Origin: Deinococcales bacterium
Lineage (GTDB): Bacteria > Deinococcota > Deinococci > Deinococcales > JAAFIG01
DNA: 64,000 nucleotides
Assembly: GCA_025352125.1 (NCBI GenBank)
Contig: JANXTZ010000073.1
Location: forward strand, 62,001 to 126,000
Reading direction: 5' to 3'
Made by a program: the position numbers and the translations under genes. Positions 25,973 to 35,330 of the stretch are shown here, piece by piece. How positions within the stretch are numbered: the first letter of the stretch is position 1; the number at the start of each line of letters is the position of its first letter. The notes below the pieces were generated by a model that saw only the letters and a list, made by a program, of their open reading frames with translations, had not been told where the DNA came from and made no database searches.

Positions 25973-25978
25973 AGTTTA
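25973..25978 (-). promoter_or_regulatory. -10 box for trpD
   Basis: On the minus strand TAAACT lies 9 bp before the ATG at 25963, consistent with a leaderless trpD mRNA. Confidence 0.45.
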
Positions 25979-26128
25979 AGTGAGGCGGGAGCGATTAGCA
26001 AATAGTCAAAGCAGGTGGTCGTCGCTCGAGAATTGGTGTGAGGCGGGTTTGATCTCAAGGCTCGAGTTTAATTTGAAATTGTTTGCTGTAAAAATTCAAA
26101 CCAAAATTTTGTCTGGGCAACCAATTGT

Positions 26129-26156
26129 CACCCTCATCCGGCTCGTGATGAGGGTG
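26129..26156. repeat. Inverted repeat in the trpD/M23 gap
   Basis: CACCCTCATC and GATGAGGGTG form a 10-bp perfect stem with an 8-nt loop, 17 bp beyond the M23-like stop. A T-run is lacking. It may act as a weak terminator or be an interspersed repeat. Confidence 0.5.
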
Positions 26157-26172
26157 GACAGAGCAACTGCTT

Positions 26173-27057
26173 TCACGGCTTTAACAACTTCGCCGCGTTC
26201 AACCTGACCTCGGCTGGTTTCAAATTCTCACCAAAAAAATGTCCGTCGCTCGACCAGACCTCGAACAGCAACCGCGCATTGCCCATACTTTTGCGGATAC
26301 CCTCGAGCGTGCCAGAGTTGCCGACAAAACCGATCACCTGCCCGCGTTTGATGGGTGCGGCAAAGGAAATGTTTTCACTGATTTTTGAAAGGTGGCAGTA
26401 GCGCGTGACCGTGCCGTCGCTGTGTTTAATCCAGATTTGGCGACCCCGCAATTTGGTCAAATCATTTTCGCTCGCGCCGTTTTTGATGCGCTCGAGCAGT
26501 GTGTTGTAATCGGTTTGGGTCATTTCGTTAAAATTCACGTCCAGTTTGACAATTTCGCCGTCGCTGGCGGCAAGAATGGGCATTCCGTAAGATATTGGAA
26601 TTCCAGAATCGATACCAGTGAAGACGAAACCTTGCGAGACACCTTTGCGGTACTCCCTGGGGGCATTTGGCAGGTTGTTGTCGTTGTCTGGCAGGTGAGC
26701 ACCCTGAAATGGAATGGTCAGGCGCATGTTTTCGATTTTGATTTGCTTCTCGAGGCTGGCGAGTTTGTCTTGGGTGACTGCCAGGGTGTTGGCGGTGCTC
26801 AGGTATTGAAAGGTCATGAACAGCGCGTACAAGCCGAGCAATCCTGCCAGGTACCAGCCTGGTTTGATGCGTCCCCAGGAGATTTTAGCCAACCATTCTG
26901 GTATCAGCAGCAAGCCGCGAATCAGGCTCGAGCCGAGGTTGGCGGCGAGGCTGGCGCTTTTGAGGGCGGCGGGGTGAAGAGGTTTGGGTGTTTGCACCGA
27001 ACTGCGAATGGTGTTTTCACGTGGCTCGGTCGTGTCCTCTCGGGTTTCGTCTTGCAT
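26173..27057 (-). CDS. Membrane-anchored M23-like peptidase domain protein
   Basis: The product is about 294 residues. It has a short cytoplasmic N terminus, one transmembrane helix near residues 67-87, a short coiled segment and a LytM/M23 beta-domain (GMPILAASDGEIVKL, then IKHSDGTVTRYCHLS). Active M23 enzymes cut peptidoglycan cross-links using His and Asp zinc ligands. I see the HLS strand but no clear HxxxD, so it may be a non-catalytic regulator. ATG 27057 has TAGAAT 5 bp upstream; an in-frame start at 27105 is possible. Confidence 0.75.
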   Translation of the reverse strand: MQDETREDTTEPRENTIRSSVQTPKPLHPAALKSASLAANLGSSLIRGLLLIPEWLAKISWGRIKPGWYLAGLLGLYALFMTFQYLSTANTLAVTQDKLASLEKQIKIENMRLTIPFQGAHLPDNDNNLPNAPREYRKGVSQGFVFTGIDSGIPISYGMPILAASDGEIVKLDVNFNEMTQTDYNTLLERIKNGASENDLTKLRGRQIWIKHSDGTVTRYCHLSKISENISFAAPIKRGQVIGFVGNSGTLEGIRKSMGNARLLFEVWSSDGHFFGENLKPAEVRLNAAKLLKP

Positions 27058-27062
27058 GGGGC

Positions 27063-27068
27063 ATTCTA
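27063..27068 (-). promoter_or_regulatory. -10 box for the M23-like gene
   Basis: On the minus strand TAGAAT lies 5 bp before ATG 27057. This supports that start over the longer one at 27105. Confidence 0.4.
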
Positions 27069-27130
27069 GTACAGGTTTGAGGAGAATCGTTGGTTTTGCA
27101 GCCATCGCGCCAGCTCGAGTTTGAAAACTT

Positions 27131-27652
27131 TTATTTCAAGACCGACAGGTAAGCCTGCCAAGGTCCAACGGCGTCTCGGTAATTTTTTGCCAGCGTTCTG
27201 CTGATTTGCACGATGTGATCCAGGTCGTGTGCAACCCAGGTGGCGAGCAGTTGCGCCAAGCTGATGCCGCCAAATTCTGGATGGTTGCCGAGCTTCTCGA
27301 GGTCTTGGGCGTCAAGCTGCATATCTTTGAGGGTGACAATATTTTGCTGGCGCAGAATCTCGAATTTTTCGAGCAACTCGGGCATGGTTTTGCCTTTGCT
27401 GGCTTCAAATTGCGCGAAACGGTCAAACGGCGCAAACGGTTTTTGCATTCCAAACTCGAGGATGGTTTTGACGCGGGGAATCCAGTTGACTTGCTCGCCG
27501 TATATCAGGTGTCCGACAACATCGAATGGACTCCAGGTGTTCTCACCCTCGTTGTTTTCGACCCAGACTTTGGGCAGCCCTCGAAGCAGGTCTCCCAGTA
27601 CCATTGGCGTGCGATTGAGAATGTTTATCGCGTGTTCAATCTCAAATTCCAT
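27131..27652 (-). CDS. DinB-family protein
   Basis: The 173-residue four-helix protein has DVVGHLIYGE near residue 46 and AHDLDHIVQ near residue 140, spaced like the three-His metal site of the DinB/YfiT superfamily. Members include metal-dependent thiol transferases acting on bacillithiol or mycothiol, but many are uncharacterised. The ATG has AGGAGATC upstream and lies 12 bp after ackA, so the two are co-transcribed. Confidence 0.8.
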   Translation of the reverse strand: MEFEIEHAINILNRTPMVLGDLLRGLPKVWVENNEGENTWSPFDVVGHLIYGEQVNWIPRVKTILEFGMQKPFAPFDRFAQFEASKGKTMPELLEKFEILRQQNIVTLKDMQLDAQDLEKLGNHPEFGGISLAQLLATWVAHDLDHIVQISRTLAKNYRDAVGPWQAYLSVLK

Positions 27653-27664
27653 GATGATCTCCTG

Positions 27665-28807
27665 TTAACCCGCAATCAGTGTTGAGGTGGCGTCGGCAAT
27701 CGCCCACTCCTCGTTGGTGGGAATCACCAAGGCTTTGGCTCGAGAGTTAATACCCGAGATGATGATGGCGTTTTGGGCGTTGGCATCGGCGTTCAACTCG
27801 AGTCCGAGAAACGACATGTTGGTCAAAATTCTGGCTCGCATCTTAAAGTCATTTTCACCGACGCCCGCCGTGAAAATGACGGCATCCAGTCCGTTCATGG
27901 CGGCGGCGTAAGCGCCAATAATTTTTTGCACGCGGTAGGCAAACACCGCCAGGGCGTGCCCTGCCCAAACATCGCCCGTTTCGGCTTTGGCGTGAACATC
28001 GCGCAGGTCGCTCGAGCCTGAGAGTCCCTGCATTCCAGAATTTTTATTGAGCAGCTCGAGGGTTGCGCTGACGCCGCTTCGTTTTGCCAGCTCGAGCACC
28101 ACGCCCGCGTCCAGATCGCCGCTGCGCGTGCCCATGACCAGTCCCTCGAGCGGCGTGAAGCCCATGCTGGTGTCCACGCTCGAGCCGTGCAGGATCGCAC
28201 AGGCGCTCGCGCCGTTACCCAAATGAAGTGACACCAGTTTTAAACTCTCAAGAGGTTTCTCGAGGATTGTGGCGGCTTTGGATGCCACATATTGGTGGCT
28301 CGTGCCGTGAAAACCGTAACGCCGAATTTTGTCTCGCTCAAAAAATTCTTTGGGAATGGCGTACAAAAACGCTTTGGCGGGCAGTGTGGCATGAAAACCC
28401 GTGTCAAAAACCGCCACATTGGGCAAACCAGGCAGTGCCAGTTGTGCCGCCCGAATGCCAGCGATGTTGGGCGGGTTGTGCAGGGGCGCAAGGTGCGCGT
28501 TTGCCTCGAGCGCGGTCATGACCGCATCCGTAATCCGAACTGGTTTAATGAAAGCCTCGCCACCGTGCACCACGCGGTGCCCAACAGCTTGAACATCACC
28601 AAAATCCTCGAGCGCCGCCACCGCCGCGATTGCCGCCGTGTGGTCGGGCGCGTCAATTTTGATCGGCTCGAGTTGAGCGCGTTTCAAAGTTGCTTCGTTC
28701 GAGCCAATCCGTTCGACCAGACCTTTGAGGATGGCTTCTTGGGTAAAAGTCTCGAAGATCGCGTATTTTAAACTCGAGCTGCCACAATTTAAGACCAAAA
28801 CTTGCAT
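27665..28807 (-). CDS. ackA: Acetate kinase
   Basis: AckA interconverts acetate plus ATP and acetyl phosphate. The 380-residue protein starts MQVLVLNCGSSSLK (phosphate-binding), has RRYGFHGTSHQYVA near residue 163, HLGNGASA near 195 and TAGVGEND near 310, all diagnostic. The ATG and the upstream plus-strand regulator gene face away from each other within about 70 bp. A pta partner is not in view. Confidence 0.95.
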   Translation of the reverse strand: MQVLVLNCGSSSLKYAIFETFTQEAILKGLVERIGSNEATLKRAQLEPIKIDAPDHTAAIAAVAALEDFGDVQAVGHRVVHGGEAFIKPVRITDAVMTALEANAHLAPLHNPPNIAGIRAAQLALPGLPNVAVFDTGFHATLPAKAFLYAIPKEFFERDKIRRYGFHGTSHQYVASKAATILEKPLESLKLVSLHLGNGASACAILHGSSVDTSMGFTPLEGLVMGTRSGDLDAGVVLELAKRSGVSATLELLNKNSGMQGLSGSSDLRDVHAKAETGDVWAGHALAVFAYRVQKIIGAYAAAMNGLDAVIFTAGVGENDFKMRARILTNMSFLGLELNADANAQNAIIISGINSRAKALVIPTNEEWAIADATSTLIAG

Positions 28808-28859
28808 GGCTCATTCTGACATTTTGAATGGCAATTCAAAAGGTTTCATCGATCTGCGT

Positions 28860-28865
28860 TATTCT
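28860..28865 (+). promoter_or_regulatory. -10 box for the AAA/BTAD regulator
   Basis: TATTCT lies 9 bp before ATG 28875, again with no ribosome site. This decides the start of the gene. Confidence 0.45.
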
Positions 28866-28874
28866 AAAAAAGCA

Positions 28875-31800
28875 ATGCCGCAAATCACCACCCAGAACGA
28901 TGCCCTTGAAAACCTTGCCAAACGCTTACTGGGTTTAAACTCGTTTCGTCCTGGTTTGGCGACCGCACTCTGGGGCGACCCTGGCATTGGCAAGACTTTT
29001 GGTGTCGGGCGTTTGTTGAAGCAAACACCCGTGACAAGTGCTCAAGTTCATGCCAATCAAAGCTTGCGTGACATCTTGCGGGCTTTGCCGCGACCAAAGC
29101 CAATCTCGGCTTGGGCGAGTGTCTTGCTTGAGAGGCTCGAGCACGGGGAAACGCTTTCAAAAGTGCAACAGCTCGAGTTGTTCGGTAGCTTCTTGGACAA
29201 ACTGCGCCCCTTTGTGCTTCACATCGATGACCTTCATGAAGCCAGCTTCGAGCGGACTGAATTGATTTTGGCTTTGGCGCAAAAAGTCTTGCATCTGCCT
29301 GGCGTGGGTCTGATCGTGACCAGCCGCAGCAAACCACTGGCACCGTTTGAAACCATCAGGCTCGAGCCTTTGAACCGTTTACAGACCGCGCACCTTCTCG
29401 AGGTTGAAGCCGCCGCGCCATTGCCGCCCGACGCGCAGGGTTGGATATTTTTAAGGGCGCTGGGCAATCCATTGTTCACGCTCGAGTATTTTCGGTTTTT
29501 GAGCCGTCAAGGTTTTTTGTACAATGACGGCAAACGCTGGCGTTGGCACGACCCAGAGCGCGAGGTTGTGCCCGTGACCGTCGAGGCTTTGATTGAACGG
29601 GTGTTGCAGTCTGCCAGTCAAAATCCAGACCTCGAGCGTCTGATTGGGGTCAAGGCAATTCTTGGTTTTCAAGCCTCAAAGACCGTTCTGGCAGAGGTCT
29701 TGGCGGTCAGCCTTGAAAAACTGCATCTGTTGCAGTCCGAACTCGAGGGGCGCGGCATTTTGAGGCACGGCGAATTTGCGCATCCGTTGTACCGCGAACT
29801 TGGGCTGGGCAACCTGGCAATCGAATCGCGCCGTCAACTGGCACGTCACGCCCTCGGGATTCTCGAAACCAACGATGTCGAGGCGGCGGCGCATTTGGTG
29901 GCTTTGGCACAACTGCCAGCCCAAACCGCCATCGATCTGCTGCAACGCGCCGCGAACAGTGCTCGAGCCGCAGGTCGCCCCGTTCAAGCCAGTCGTTTTT
30001 TGGCGGAGGCAAGTGCTTTTGGAGTTGGTGAAGTTCGTGCCAGTCTGGCTTTTCAAGCCGCACAGGGCTTGAGGCACAGCGATGTTCCCCAGGCGACGCG
30101 CCTTGCCGAGATTGCCAGCAGCTCGGGTCAATTTAGGGGCGACGCGATTTTTTTGATTGCCGAATTGCAGGCGGTTCAATTGCAGGGTGTGCAAGCCGAA
30201 CGCAACTTGGACCGCCTGACCCCCGATGAACAAGCCAGTCCGTTGTGGATTGCGCGGCGTTTGCAACTGCGTTCGATTGCTGGAAACCACACGGGAGCGC
30301 TCGAGATTTTAGATCAACACCCCCACTTGCTCGAGCACAGTGATGCCAGCACCTTGCACCGTGTGGCGGTTTCACTTGCCAGCCTGGGCAGACCCGAGGA
30401 GGCAGAGCAATTGCTTACCCCGTACTTTAAGGAAAATTTGAGCGGGAGCGACCAACTGGTGTTGTTGAAAGCCGCCGGGGTGGTGGCGTATTTCAAAAAC
30501 GATTTTGAACGCATGGATCAACTCAACCAGCACGTTTACCAACTGGCGGCAGAAATTTCGGATTTGCGTCTGATGGATGCCGCCGTGTTCAACCGCGCCC
30601 TGGCGCTCGAGTACCTTGGGCGTTACGTTGAGCGCATGGCGTGTCTTCTGGAGGCGCTAAGCCTGTGCCGCGAACTTGGCGACAGCACCGCCTACGTGAT
30701 CGCGCAGGTGGCTTATGCGGGCGCCCTGACCGACATTGGCGAGTTTGAGCAAGCCGAGGCGATGCTGCTTGAGGCACATACCGTTCTGGTTCGGGCGGAC
30801 AACAGCGTTTACTTGTTGGATTGCGAGAGCGCTTTTGAAAAACTTTACCGCGATTGGCGACCCGCCTACGGCGGCATTCTGGCGCTCAAACACGCGCAGG
30901 CGGCGCTCGAGTGCGGCAAAAAAAGTGGCAATCCGCGCCATGAATTGCAGGGTCTAGCCATTTTGGGCTTGGCGCAAAGTTGGGCTGGCGATCCCAGACA
31001 AGCCTTGAGCATTGCCAAGGAAGGGTTTTTGAAGCTCGAGCAATTCAATTTACCTGCCCTGAGTCAACAATTTCTGGCGGTCGAGGCGTCTGCCCTGATT
31101 GAACTTGGCGACCCTCGAGCTGGCGGTTTGCTGCAAAACCTCGAACTCGAGACGCACAAGCTGGGTGATGCCATCGGGGCGCAGATGTTTGGTCTGGAAT
31201 TGGATCGCCTTGAAAACAATGTTGATCGAGTGCAGCAACGAAAAGCCTGGTTTGAACAGCATGGCTTACAGAACGGTTTAAAACAGATCGCGCGTCTTTT
31301 CCCAGAACTGGGGGAAGCAACACAATCCAAAGCATCAACCTCAAATGTCACTTTGGATGTGCTTGGCGCAATTCAGATCGATCTGAACGGCATCAAAACC
31401 CCAGTCAAAGGTCAAAAACGTCAGGAATTGCTGGCAGTCCTGCTCGAGGCTCGGATTGCGGGGCGCACTGAGGTCAGCAAGCTCGAGTTACTTGACGTGC
31501 TTTACCCTGAAGGCGATGAAGTCCGAGGCTCATCGTCGTTAAAAGAGGTGGTGCGTCAAGTGCGATCAATTTTTGGACAGCAGACCATTCAAACCACGCT
31601 CAAAGGGTACGCCCTGGGCAGCCTTCAATCTGACGCCGAAATCTTTTTGGAACATTTTGACCCCGAACTCTGGCGTGGATCGTATCTGAACGGTTTGGTG
31701 CTCGAGCGTTCCGATCATCAGGTTCGCAATGCCATTCATTTTGCCTTGCAGACCTGCATCTCAAAGCTGGCAGGTCAACCCAAAGAGGTCATTCGACTCT

Positions 31801-32051
31801 CCAAAATTCTGCTCGAGGCAGACCCGTATCATTTGGTCACAATTCGCGCCCGCTTGCAAGCCTTGGCGTTGAACACCCCAATCTCGAGCATCGACCGCGA
31901 GTATAAAAGTTTTAAAAGTCGTTTTTTGGAGGTGGGCGAGTCTCTGCCCGAAAACTGGCAGGCATTTGTGGAAACCAATCTGTTGGTGGAAACAAAAAAC
32001 GCCCTTGCGGGCGTTTTTGCTCTGGCTGGGGAACAAGGATTCGAACCTTGA
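28875..32051 (+). CDS. Large AAA-ATPase/TPR/BTAD-type transcriptional regulator
   Basis: The 1058-residue protein has an N-terminal STAND-type ATPase (P-loop GDPGIGKT at 34-41, Walker B LHIDDLHEA near 113). A long TPR-like helical repeat region follows, and a winged-helix plus BTAD-like C terminus starts near residue 823 (LDVLGAIQIDLNG, then DAEIFLEHF). In SARP-type regulators the DNA-binding part is at the N terminus; here it is last. The final ~20 residues are encoded by a terminator and by the antisense strand of tRNA-Gln, so the native C terminus may once have been shorter. An alternative start is ATG 28806. Confidence 0.82.
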   Translation: MPQITTQNDALENLAKRLLGLNSFRPGLATALWGDPGIGKTFGVGRLLKQTPVTSAQVHANQSLRDILRALPRPKPISAWASVLLERLEHGETLSKVQQLELFGSFLDKLRPFVLHIDDLHEASFERTELILALAQKVLHLPGVGLIVTSRSKPLAPFETIRLEPLNRLQTAHLLEVEAAAPLPPDAQGWIFLRALGNPLFTLEYFRFLSRQGFLYNDGKRWRWHDPEREVVPVTVEALIERVLQSASQNPDLERLIGVKAILGFQASKTVLAEVLAVSLEKLHLLQSELEGRGILRHGEFAHPLYRELGLGNLAIESRRQLARHALGILETNDVEAAAHLVALAQLPAQTAIDLLQRAANSARAAGRPVQASRFLAEASAFGVGEVRASLAFQAAQGLRHSDVPQATRLAEIASSSGQFRGDAIFLIAELQAVQLQGVQAERNLDRLTPDEQASPLWIARRLQLRSIAGNHTGALEILDQHPHLLEHSDASTLHRVAVSLASLGRPEEAEQLLTPYFKENLSGSDQLVLLKAAGVVAYFKNDFERMDQLNQHVYQLAAEISDLRLMDAAVFNRALALEYLGRYVERMACLLEALSLCRELGDSTAYVIAQVAYAGALTDIGEFEQAEAMLLEAHTVLVRADNSVYLLDCESAFEKLYRDWRPAYGGILALKHAQAALECGKKSGNPRHELQGLAILGLAQSWAGDPRQALSIAKEGFLKLEQFNLPALSQQFLAVEASALIELGDPRAGGLLQNLELETHKLGDAIGAQMFGLELDRLENNVDRVQQRKAWFEQHGLQNGLKQIARLFPELGEATQSKASTSNVTLDVLGAIQIDLNGIKTPVKGQKRQELLAVLLEARIAGRTEVSKLELLDVLYPEGDEVRGSSSLKEVVRQVRSIFGQQTIQTTLKGYALGSLQSDAEIFLEHFDPELWRGSYLNGLVLERSDHQVRNAIHFALQTCISKLAGQPKEVIRLSKILLEADPYHLVTIRARLQALALNTPISSIDREYKSFKSRFLEVGESLPENWQAFVETNLLVETKNALAGVFALAGEQGFEP
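31995..32018. terminator. Terminator inside the 3' end of the regulator gene
   Basis: AAAAACGCCC and GGGCGTTTTT form a 10-bp stem with a 4-nt loop and T-runs on both strands. On the minus strand it lies just after the tRNA-Gln CCA end and surely serves the tRNA. On the plus strand it is read through by the regulator frame. Confidence 0.85.
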
Positions 32052-32096
32052 TTGGCGGATCCAAAGACCGCAGTCCTGCCGTTAGACGATTCCCCA
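32023..32096 (-). tRNA. tRNA-Gln (UUG)
   Basis: The minus strand folds as a cloverleaf: acceptor TGGGGAA with TTCCCCA, anticodon loop CTTTGGA giving UUG, T arm AAGGTTCGAATCCTT and an encoded CCA. The U1-A72 opening is typical of tRNA-Gln. TAAACC lies about 6 bp upstream as a possible -10 box. The plus-strand regulator gene ends inside it. Confidence 0.95.
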
Positions 32097-32454
32097 ACAC
32101 GGGTTTAACGGTTTGTCTTAAGCCGATGAAATTTCATCAAGCCTTGGCAGGCTCAAGGAGTGTACAAAGAAAACTTCAAGTGGTCAAGGTCAAGACTTTT
32201 AATGACAGCCACTGCAAAGTCGTAATCCAAGACACCCAACAATGATTTGATATCTTCTCGTTGCAAGGGTGAGCACAAGGTTCATCCCTACCAGACATGA
32301 TTTTCCGTAGGTGCGCCGCTTGCTGCGCCTTGCAGAATAGGAATGCTTATCTAAAAAACAGGCGATATTTTGACTTTGCGGTGCCGTGCGTTCATTGCGA
32401 AAAATACCAAAATGATCTAGATTGATTACGTTAACAACAAAACAAAGGAGCGTC
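32097..32454. other. Intergenic region between tRNA-Gln and dinB, with a gene remnant
   Basis: About 360 bp without an intact gene. It holds the 14-bp palindrome GATGAAATTTCATC at 32125-32138. On the minus strand, 32281-32153 is a 42-codon open stretch ending in TGA that reads like the tail of a real protein (QREDIKSLLGVLDYDF...), without a start. The ribosome site AAAGGAG of the next gene lies at its right end. Confidence 0.5.
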
Positions 32455-32934
32455 ATGATCGATCCCGAAATCAGCAAAGCCTGGGCTGCCAACAACGCCG
32501 TCAACAACAAACTTCTGGCGCACCTCACGCCCATCATGCTCGAGGCGCTCACCCCTGGTGGCGGTTACAGCACGGCGCAACATTTGGCGCACATGACCCA
32601 GTGCATTAAAGGTTGGGGCATGGAACTCGAGGCGAGCGGGTTAAAGGACTTGCCCGACCTGTACTCCAATTACGATCCCAGCACGGGCAGATTCGACGCC
32701 GAAACCAACCTTGATCGCATCAAAGCGGTCATGACGCAAACTCGAGATGCAGCCCTGAAAACGGCTGAGCTTGCCACCGGCATGGGCAATCTGCCGCACG
32801 GCAGCGTGGGGGCTTTCCTGCTTCACATGCTGGTGCATGAGGCGCACCACCGAGGACAGATTTTGGTGTCCCTCAAAACGGCTGGGCATAAACTTCCCGA
32901 TGAAGAGGGCATGTGGCTGCCGTGGCGCTCTTAA
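32455..32934 (+). CDS. DinB-family protein
   Basis: The 159-residue protein has QHLAHMTQ near residue 40 and [11 protein letters not shown] near residue 130, giving the His pattern of the DinB metal site. It is the third DinB-type protein in the window, after those at 12987 and 27131. The ATG has AAAGGAG 4 bp upstream. It converges on ispF with 16 bp between stops. The substrate is unknown. Confidence 0.85.
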   Translation: MIDPEISKAWAANNAVNNKLLAHLTPIMLEALTPGGGYSTAQHLAHMTQCIKGWGMELEASGLKDLPDLYSNYDPSTGRFDAETNLDRIKAVMTQTRDAALKTAELATGMGNLPHGSVGAFLLHMLVHEAHHRGQILVSLKTAGHKLPDEEGMWLPWRS

Positions 32935-32950
32935 TGAACAAACTCGGGTT

Positions 32951-33430
32951 TTAAAGGCGTTTCTCGAGCAAGACGGTTGCCCTGGCTTGAATGTGGTTTG
33001 GCGCGAGTCCCTCGGAGGTTTTAAAACCAATGCCGACGTTTTCTGGCTCGAGGTTGAGAAGCCTCGCCAGGTTTGCCGCCATCGCATCGCGCAGTGCGCC
33101 AAGCTTTGGTTTGTCGAGCGTGACCACCACAGCCAGATTCACGATCTGCCAACCCAAGAAGTGCACTTTCTCGAGGGCAGCCTGCAAAATAAGGCTCGAG
33201 TCCATGCCCTTGTGTTCTGGGGACGTGTCTGGAAAAAATTTTCCAATGTCGCCCAACGCGAGGCTCGAGAGCAGTGCATCGCTGACGGCGTGCAAGACCA
33301 CATCGCCGTCCGAATGCGCCACCGCGCCAACGGGCGAGTCTGGTACAAAAATGCCAGCGATCACCAGTGGTCGTTCAGGCTCGAGGCGGTGCGCGTCCTC
33401 GCCGTAACCGATGCGGAAATTGGTGTTCAT
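32951..33430 (-). CDS. ispF: 2-C-methyl-D-erythritol 2,4-cyclodiphosphate synthase
   Basis: IspF cyclises CDP-ME-2-phosphate in the non-mevalonate isoprenoid pathway. The 159-residue protein has the metal-site motif GEDAHRL (Asp12, His14), then [17 protein letters not shown] near residues 38-55, and DSSLIL near residue 75. The ATG overlaps the stop of argB (ATGA), so the two are translationally coupled, although their pathways are unrelated. Confidence 0.95.
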   Translation of the reverse strand: MNTNFRIGYGEDAHRLEPERPLVIAGIFVPDSPVGAVAHSDGDVVLHAVSDALLSSLALGDIGKFFPDTSPEHKGMDSSLILQAALEKVHFLGWQIVNLAVVVTLDKPKLGALRDAMAANLARLLNLEPENVGIGFKTSEGLAPNHIQARATVLLEKRL

Positions 33431-34200
33431 GCCCGTAGCGTCGTTCCCGCGTTGCCGTTCGCGGCTCGCTCGAGAACCCCCGCTTGCATTCCAGAGGCGA
33501 TGGTCGCGGTCGGTGCGCCGCGTTCAATGGCATACAGTGCCGCCTCAACTTTGGGAATCATGCCGCCGGCAATGATGCCTTGCTCAATCCAAGCCCGAGT
33601 CTCGAGCGCATTGAGCTTCGATGCCAGGGTGCTGGGGTCTTCCTTGTCGCGCATGACCCCTGGCACGTCGGTCAAGAACACGATGCTCGAGTTCAGAGCG
33701 CCCGCCACCGCGCCCGCCGCCCAGTCGGCATTGACGTTTAAGGGTTCGCCAGCCTCATCTACGGCAATGCCGCCAATCACAGGCGTGAACCCAGCTTTGA
33801 GAATCTTGTGAATCAAAACCGTGTTGACCGTCTCCACCCGTCCGACCCGTCCAAATTCTGGCTCGAGCCGCACGCCGACCAACAAGTTCGAGTCGCGTCC
33901 GGTCAAACCGATGCTTGAACCAATGTCTTGGGACAGTTCTTTTGAAAGTTTGGTCAGGCTGGATTCGATCACCTCGAGCGCCTCGGGCGTGGTGACGCGC
34001 AAGCCGCGCAGAAAATGGCTTTCGATGCCGAGACGCTTGAGGTTGGCTTCGATCACGGGTCCGCCGCCGTGAACCACCACCACGGGGCGGGTGCGGCGTA
34101 AATTTGCAATCTCGCTGGCGATGGCGCGGCGCAGCTCGAGCGTCTTCATGGCGTTGCCGCCGTATTTGACCACCAAAATGTCACTCAACGTGCTATTCAT
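33427..34200 (-). CDS. argB: Acetylglutamate kinase
   Basis: ArgB phosphorylates N-acetylglutamate in arginine synthesis. The protein has KYGGNAMK near residue 12, [11 protein letters not shown] near residue 45, and the Asp in FLTDVPGV that contacts the phosphate. ATG 34200 is preceded by GGGAGAAG and overlaps the end of the upstream unknown gene by a few bases. It lies in the operon GNAT, unknown, argB, ispF. Confidence 0.93.
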   Translation of the reverse strand: MNSTLSDILVVKYGGNAMKTLELRRAIASEIANLRRTRPVVVVHGGGPVIEANLKRLGIESHFLRGLRVTTPEALEVIESSLTKLSKELSQDIGSSIGLTGRDSNLLVGVRLEPEFGRVGRVETVNTVLIHKILKAGFTPVIGGIAVDEAGEPLNVNADWAAGAVAGALNSSIVFLTDVPGVMRDKEDPSTLASKLNALETRAWIEQGIIAGGMIPKVEAALYAIERGAPTATIASGMQAGVLERAANGNAGTTLRA

Positions 34201-34609
34201 CCTGACTTCTCCCAAAAAATTCGGCTAAACCTGGTTTTCCCGCCTCAAACTCGAGTCTTTCGTAACCCTTTAGCGTGCCAGCGTCTTCGAGTGCTTGCAA
34301 ATCCTCAAAACTCAAATTGGGCTGCTCGGGTTTGGTGGCTGTGGCAACCTCGAGATTGTTACGAAAGCTATTGATTCGGGCGGGAATTTCTTCACCAAAA
34401 CACGAAACCGTCAAGGCAAAATTCGATAAACCTCGAGCCACAGATTCAAAATCGTCTCTGTCGCCATCGTCAAGAAATTGATCAAAATAAATGTGCACCC
34501 AACCGTTACTCACGCGCAAAAACGCGCTCGAGTTGGCTTGCAGGTTCGGCATCAACAAGGTTTTAACGCGCTCCAAGTCGTTTGTCTCGAGGTGCAGACT
34601 GGCAATCAT
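34193..34609 (-). CDS. Conserved-looking protein of unknown function
   Basis: I do not recognise this 138-residue protein. It is acidic and soluble, with an alpha/beta look in the first 85 residues and a helical tail [22 protein letters not shown]. No catalytic motif is evident. It sits between a GNAT acetyltransferase gene (21 bp upstream) and argB (short overlap), which supports that it is a real translated gene of the operon. Confidence 0.65.
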   Translation of the reverse strand: MIASLHLETNDLERVKTLLMPNLQANSSAFLRVSNGWVHIYFDQFLDDGDRDDFESVARGLSNFALTVSCFGEEIPARINSFRNNLEVATATKPEQPNLSFEDLQALEDAGTLKGYERLEFEAGKPGLAEFFGRSQDE

Positions 34610-34630
34610 GTCATCATTCCAATGTGCATT

Positions 34631-35146
34631 TTAACGGGATATCTCGAGGTTGCTGGGCACAAGTTCTTTGGCGTACCACGCCAGCACTGGGCGAGCATCA
34701 ACGGCAAAGTGATAGCCAAGGCGCTCCCAGAATTTGACCGCACCAGGATTTTCACCGTAAATTCCTGCCAGTAAGCGCCGCACGCGACGCGGTGCAAACG
34801 TGCCTTCATTCAGGCGCTGTTCAAGGTTTTGGACAATCTTGGAGCCAAAACCGCTCGACTGCGCGTCTTGGGCAATCAGGAGCAAATTGATGGTCGCATC
34901 GCCAGATTGTGGGTAATCGAATTTCAAATCCAAATAGCCAAACGGCTCGGGAGAATTGTCTTTAAAGTACAACTCGAGGTAACGCCGGGCGTCGCCCAAG
35001 GCACTTTCCAACTCGCGGCTGACATCGAACTGGTTGGGAATTTCGGCGGCAATGATGTCAAAGTAGCGCCTGGAGCGCTGGTACAAAGCTTGAACATTCT
35101 GTACGTCCTCGAGTTTGACGGGACGGGGATAAAAGTCGGTGTTCAC
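34631..35146 (-). CDS. GNAT-family N-acetyltransferase
   Basis: The 171-residue protein has the GNAT fold pattern: an N-terminal RPVKLEDVQNV start, central strands, and the CoA-binding region QSSGFGSKIVQNLEQRL near residue 110, then ENPGAVKFWERLGYHF. Such enzymes acetylate amines using acetyl-CoA; the substrate is unknown. The GTG at 35146 is chosen because a perfect TATAAT lies 9 bp upstream. It leads the argB-ispF operon. Confidence 0.85.
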   Translation of the reverse strand: MNTDFYPRPVKLEDVQNVQALYQRSRRYFDIIAAEIPNQFDVSRELESALGDARRYLELYFKDNSPEPFGYLDLKFDYPQSGDATINLLLIAQDAQSSGFGSKIVQNLEQRLNEGTFAPRRVRRLLAGIYGENPGAVKFWERLGYHFAVDARPVLAWYAKELVPSNLEISR

Positions 35147-35155
35147 GTTTGTAAG

Positions 35156-35161
35156 ATTATA
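35156..35161 (-). promoter_or_regulatory. -10 box of the GNAT-argB-ispF operon
   Basis: On the minus strand a consensus TATAAT lies 9 bp before GTG 35146, so the operon mRNA probably starts at or very near the start codon. Confidence 0.55.
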
Positions 35162-35330
35162 AGCCCAAAGCACAATTTCCTTGGTTATCTGATGAACAAA
35201 GCCAAAAAGATTCGTTCTGCACGAAATAAATCAAGCAGAATCTCGAGAAACTTAGTCAAGATCACGCCCTCAATTGGAATTCTGGAGGCAGATTTTGAAA
35301 AGTTGCTCGAAATTTCAGATTTTCCAGGGT

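Noticed and set aside
32235..32260. Third partial match to the 25-bp direct repeat (TTTGATATCTT)
   Set aside because: Only about ten bases match; this could be chance, so it is not counted as a copy.
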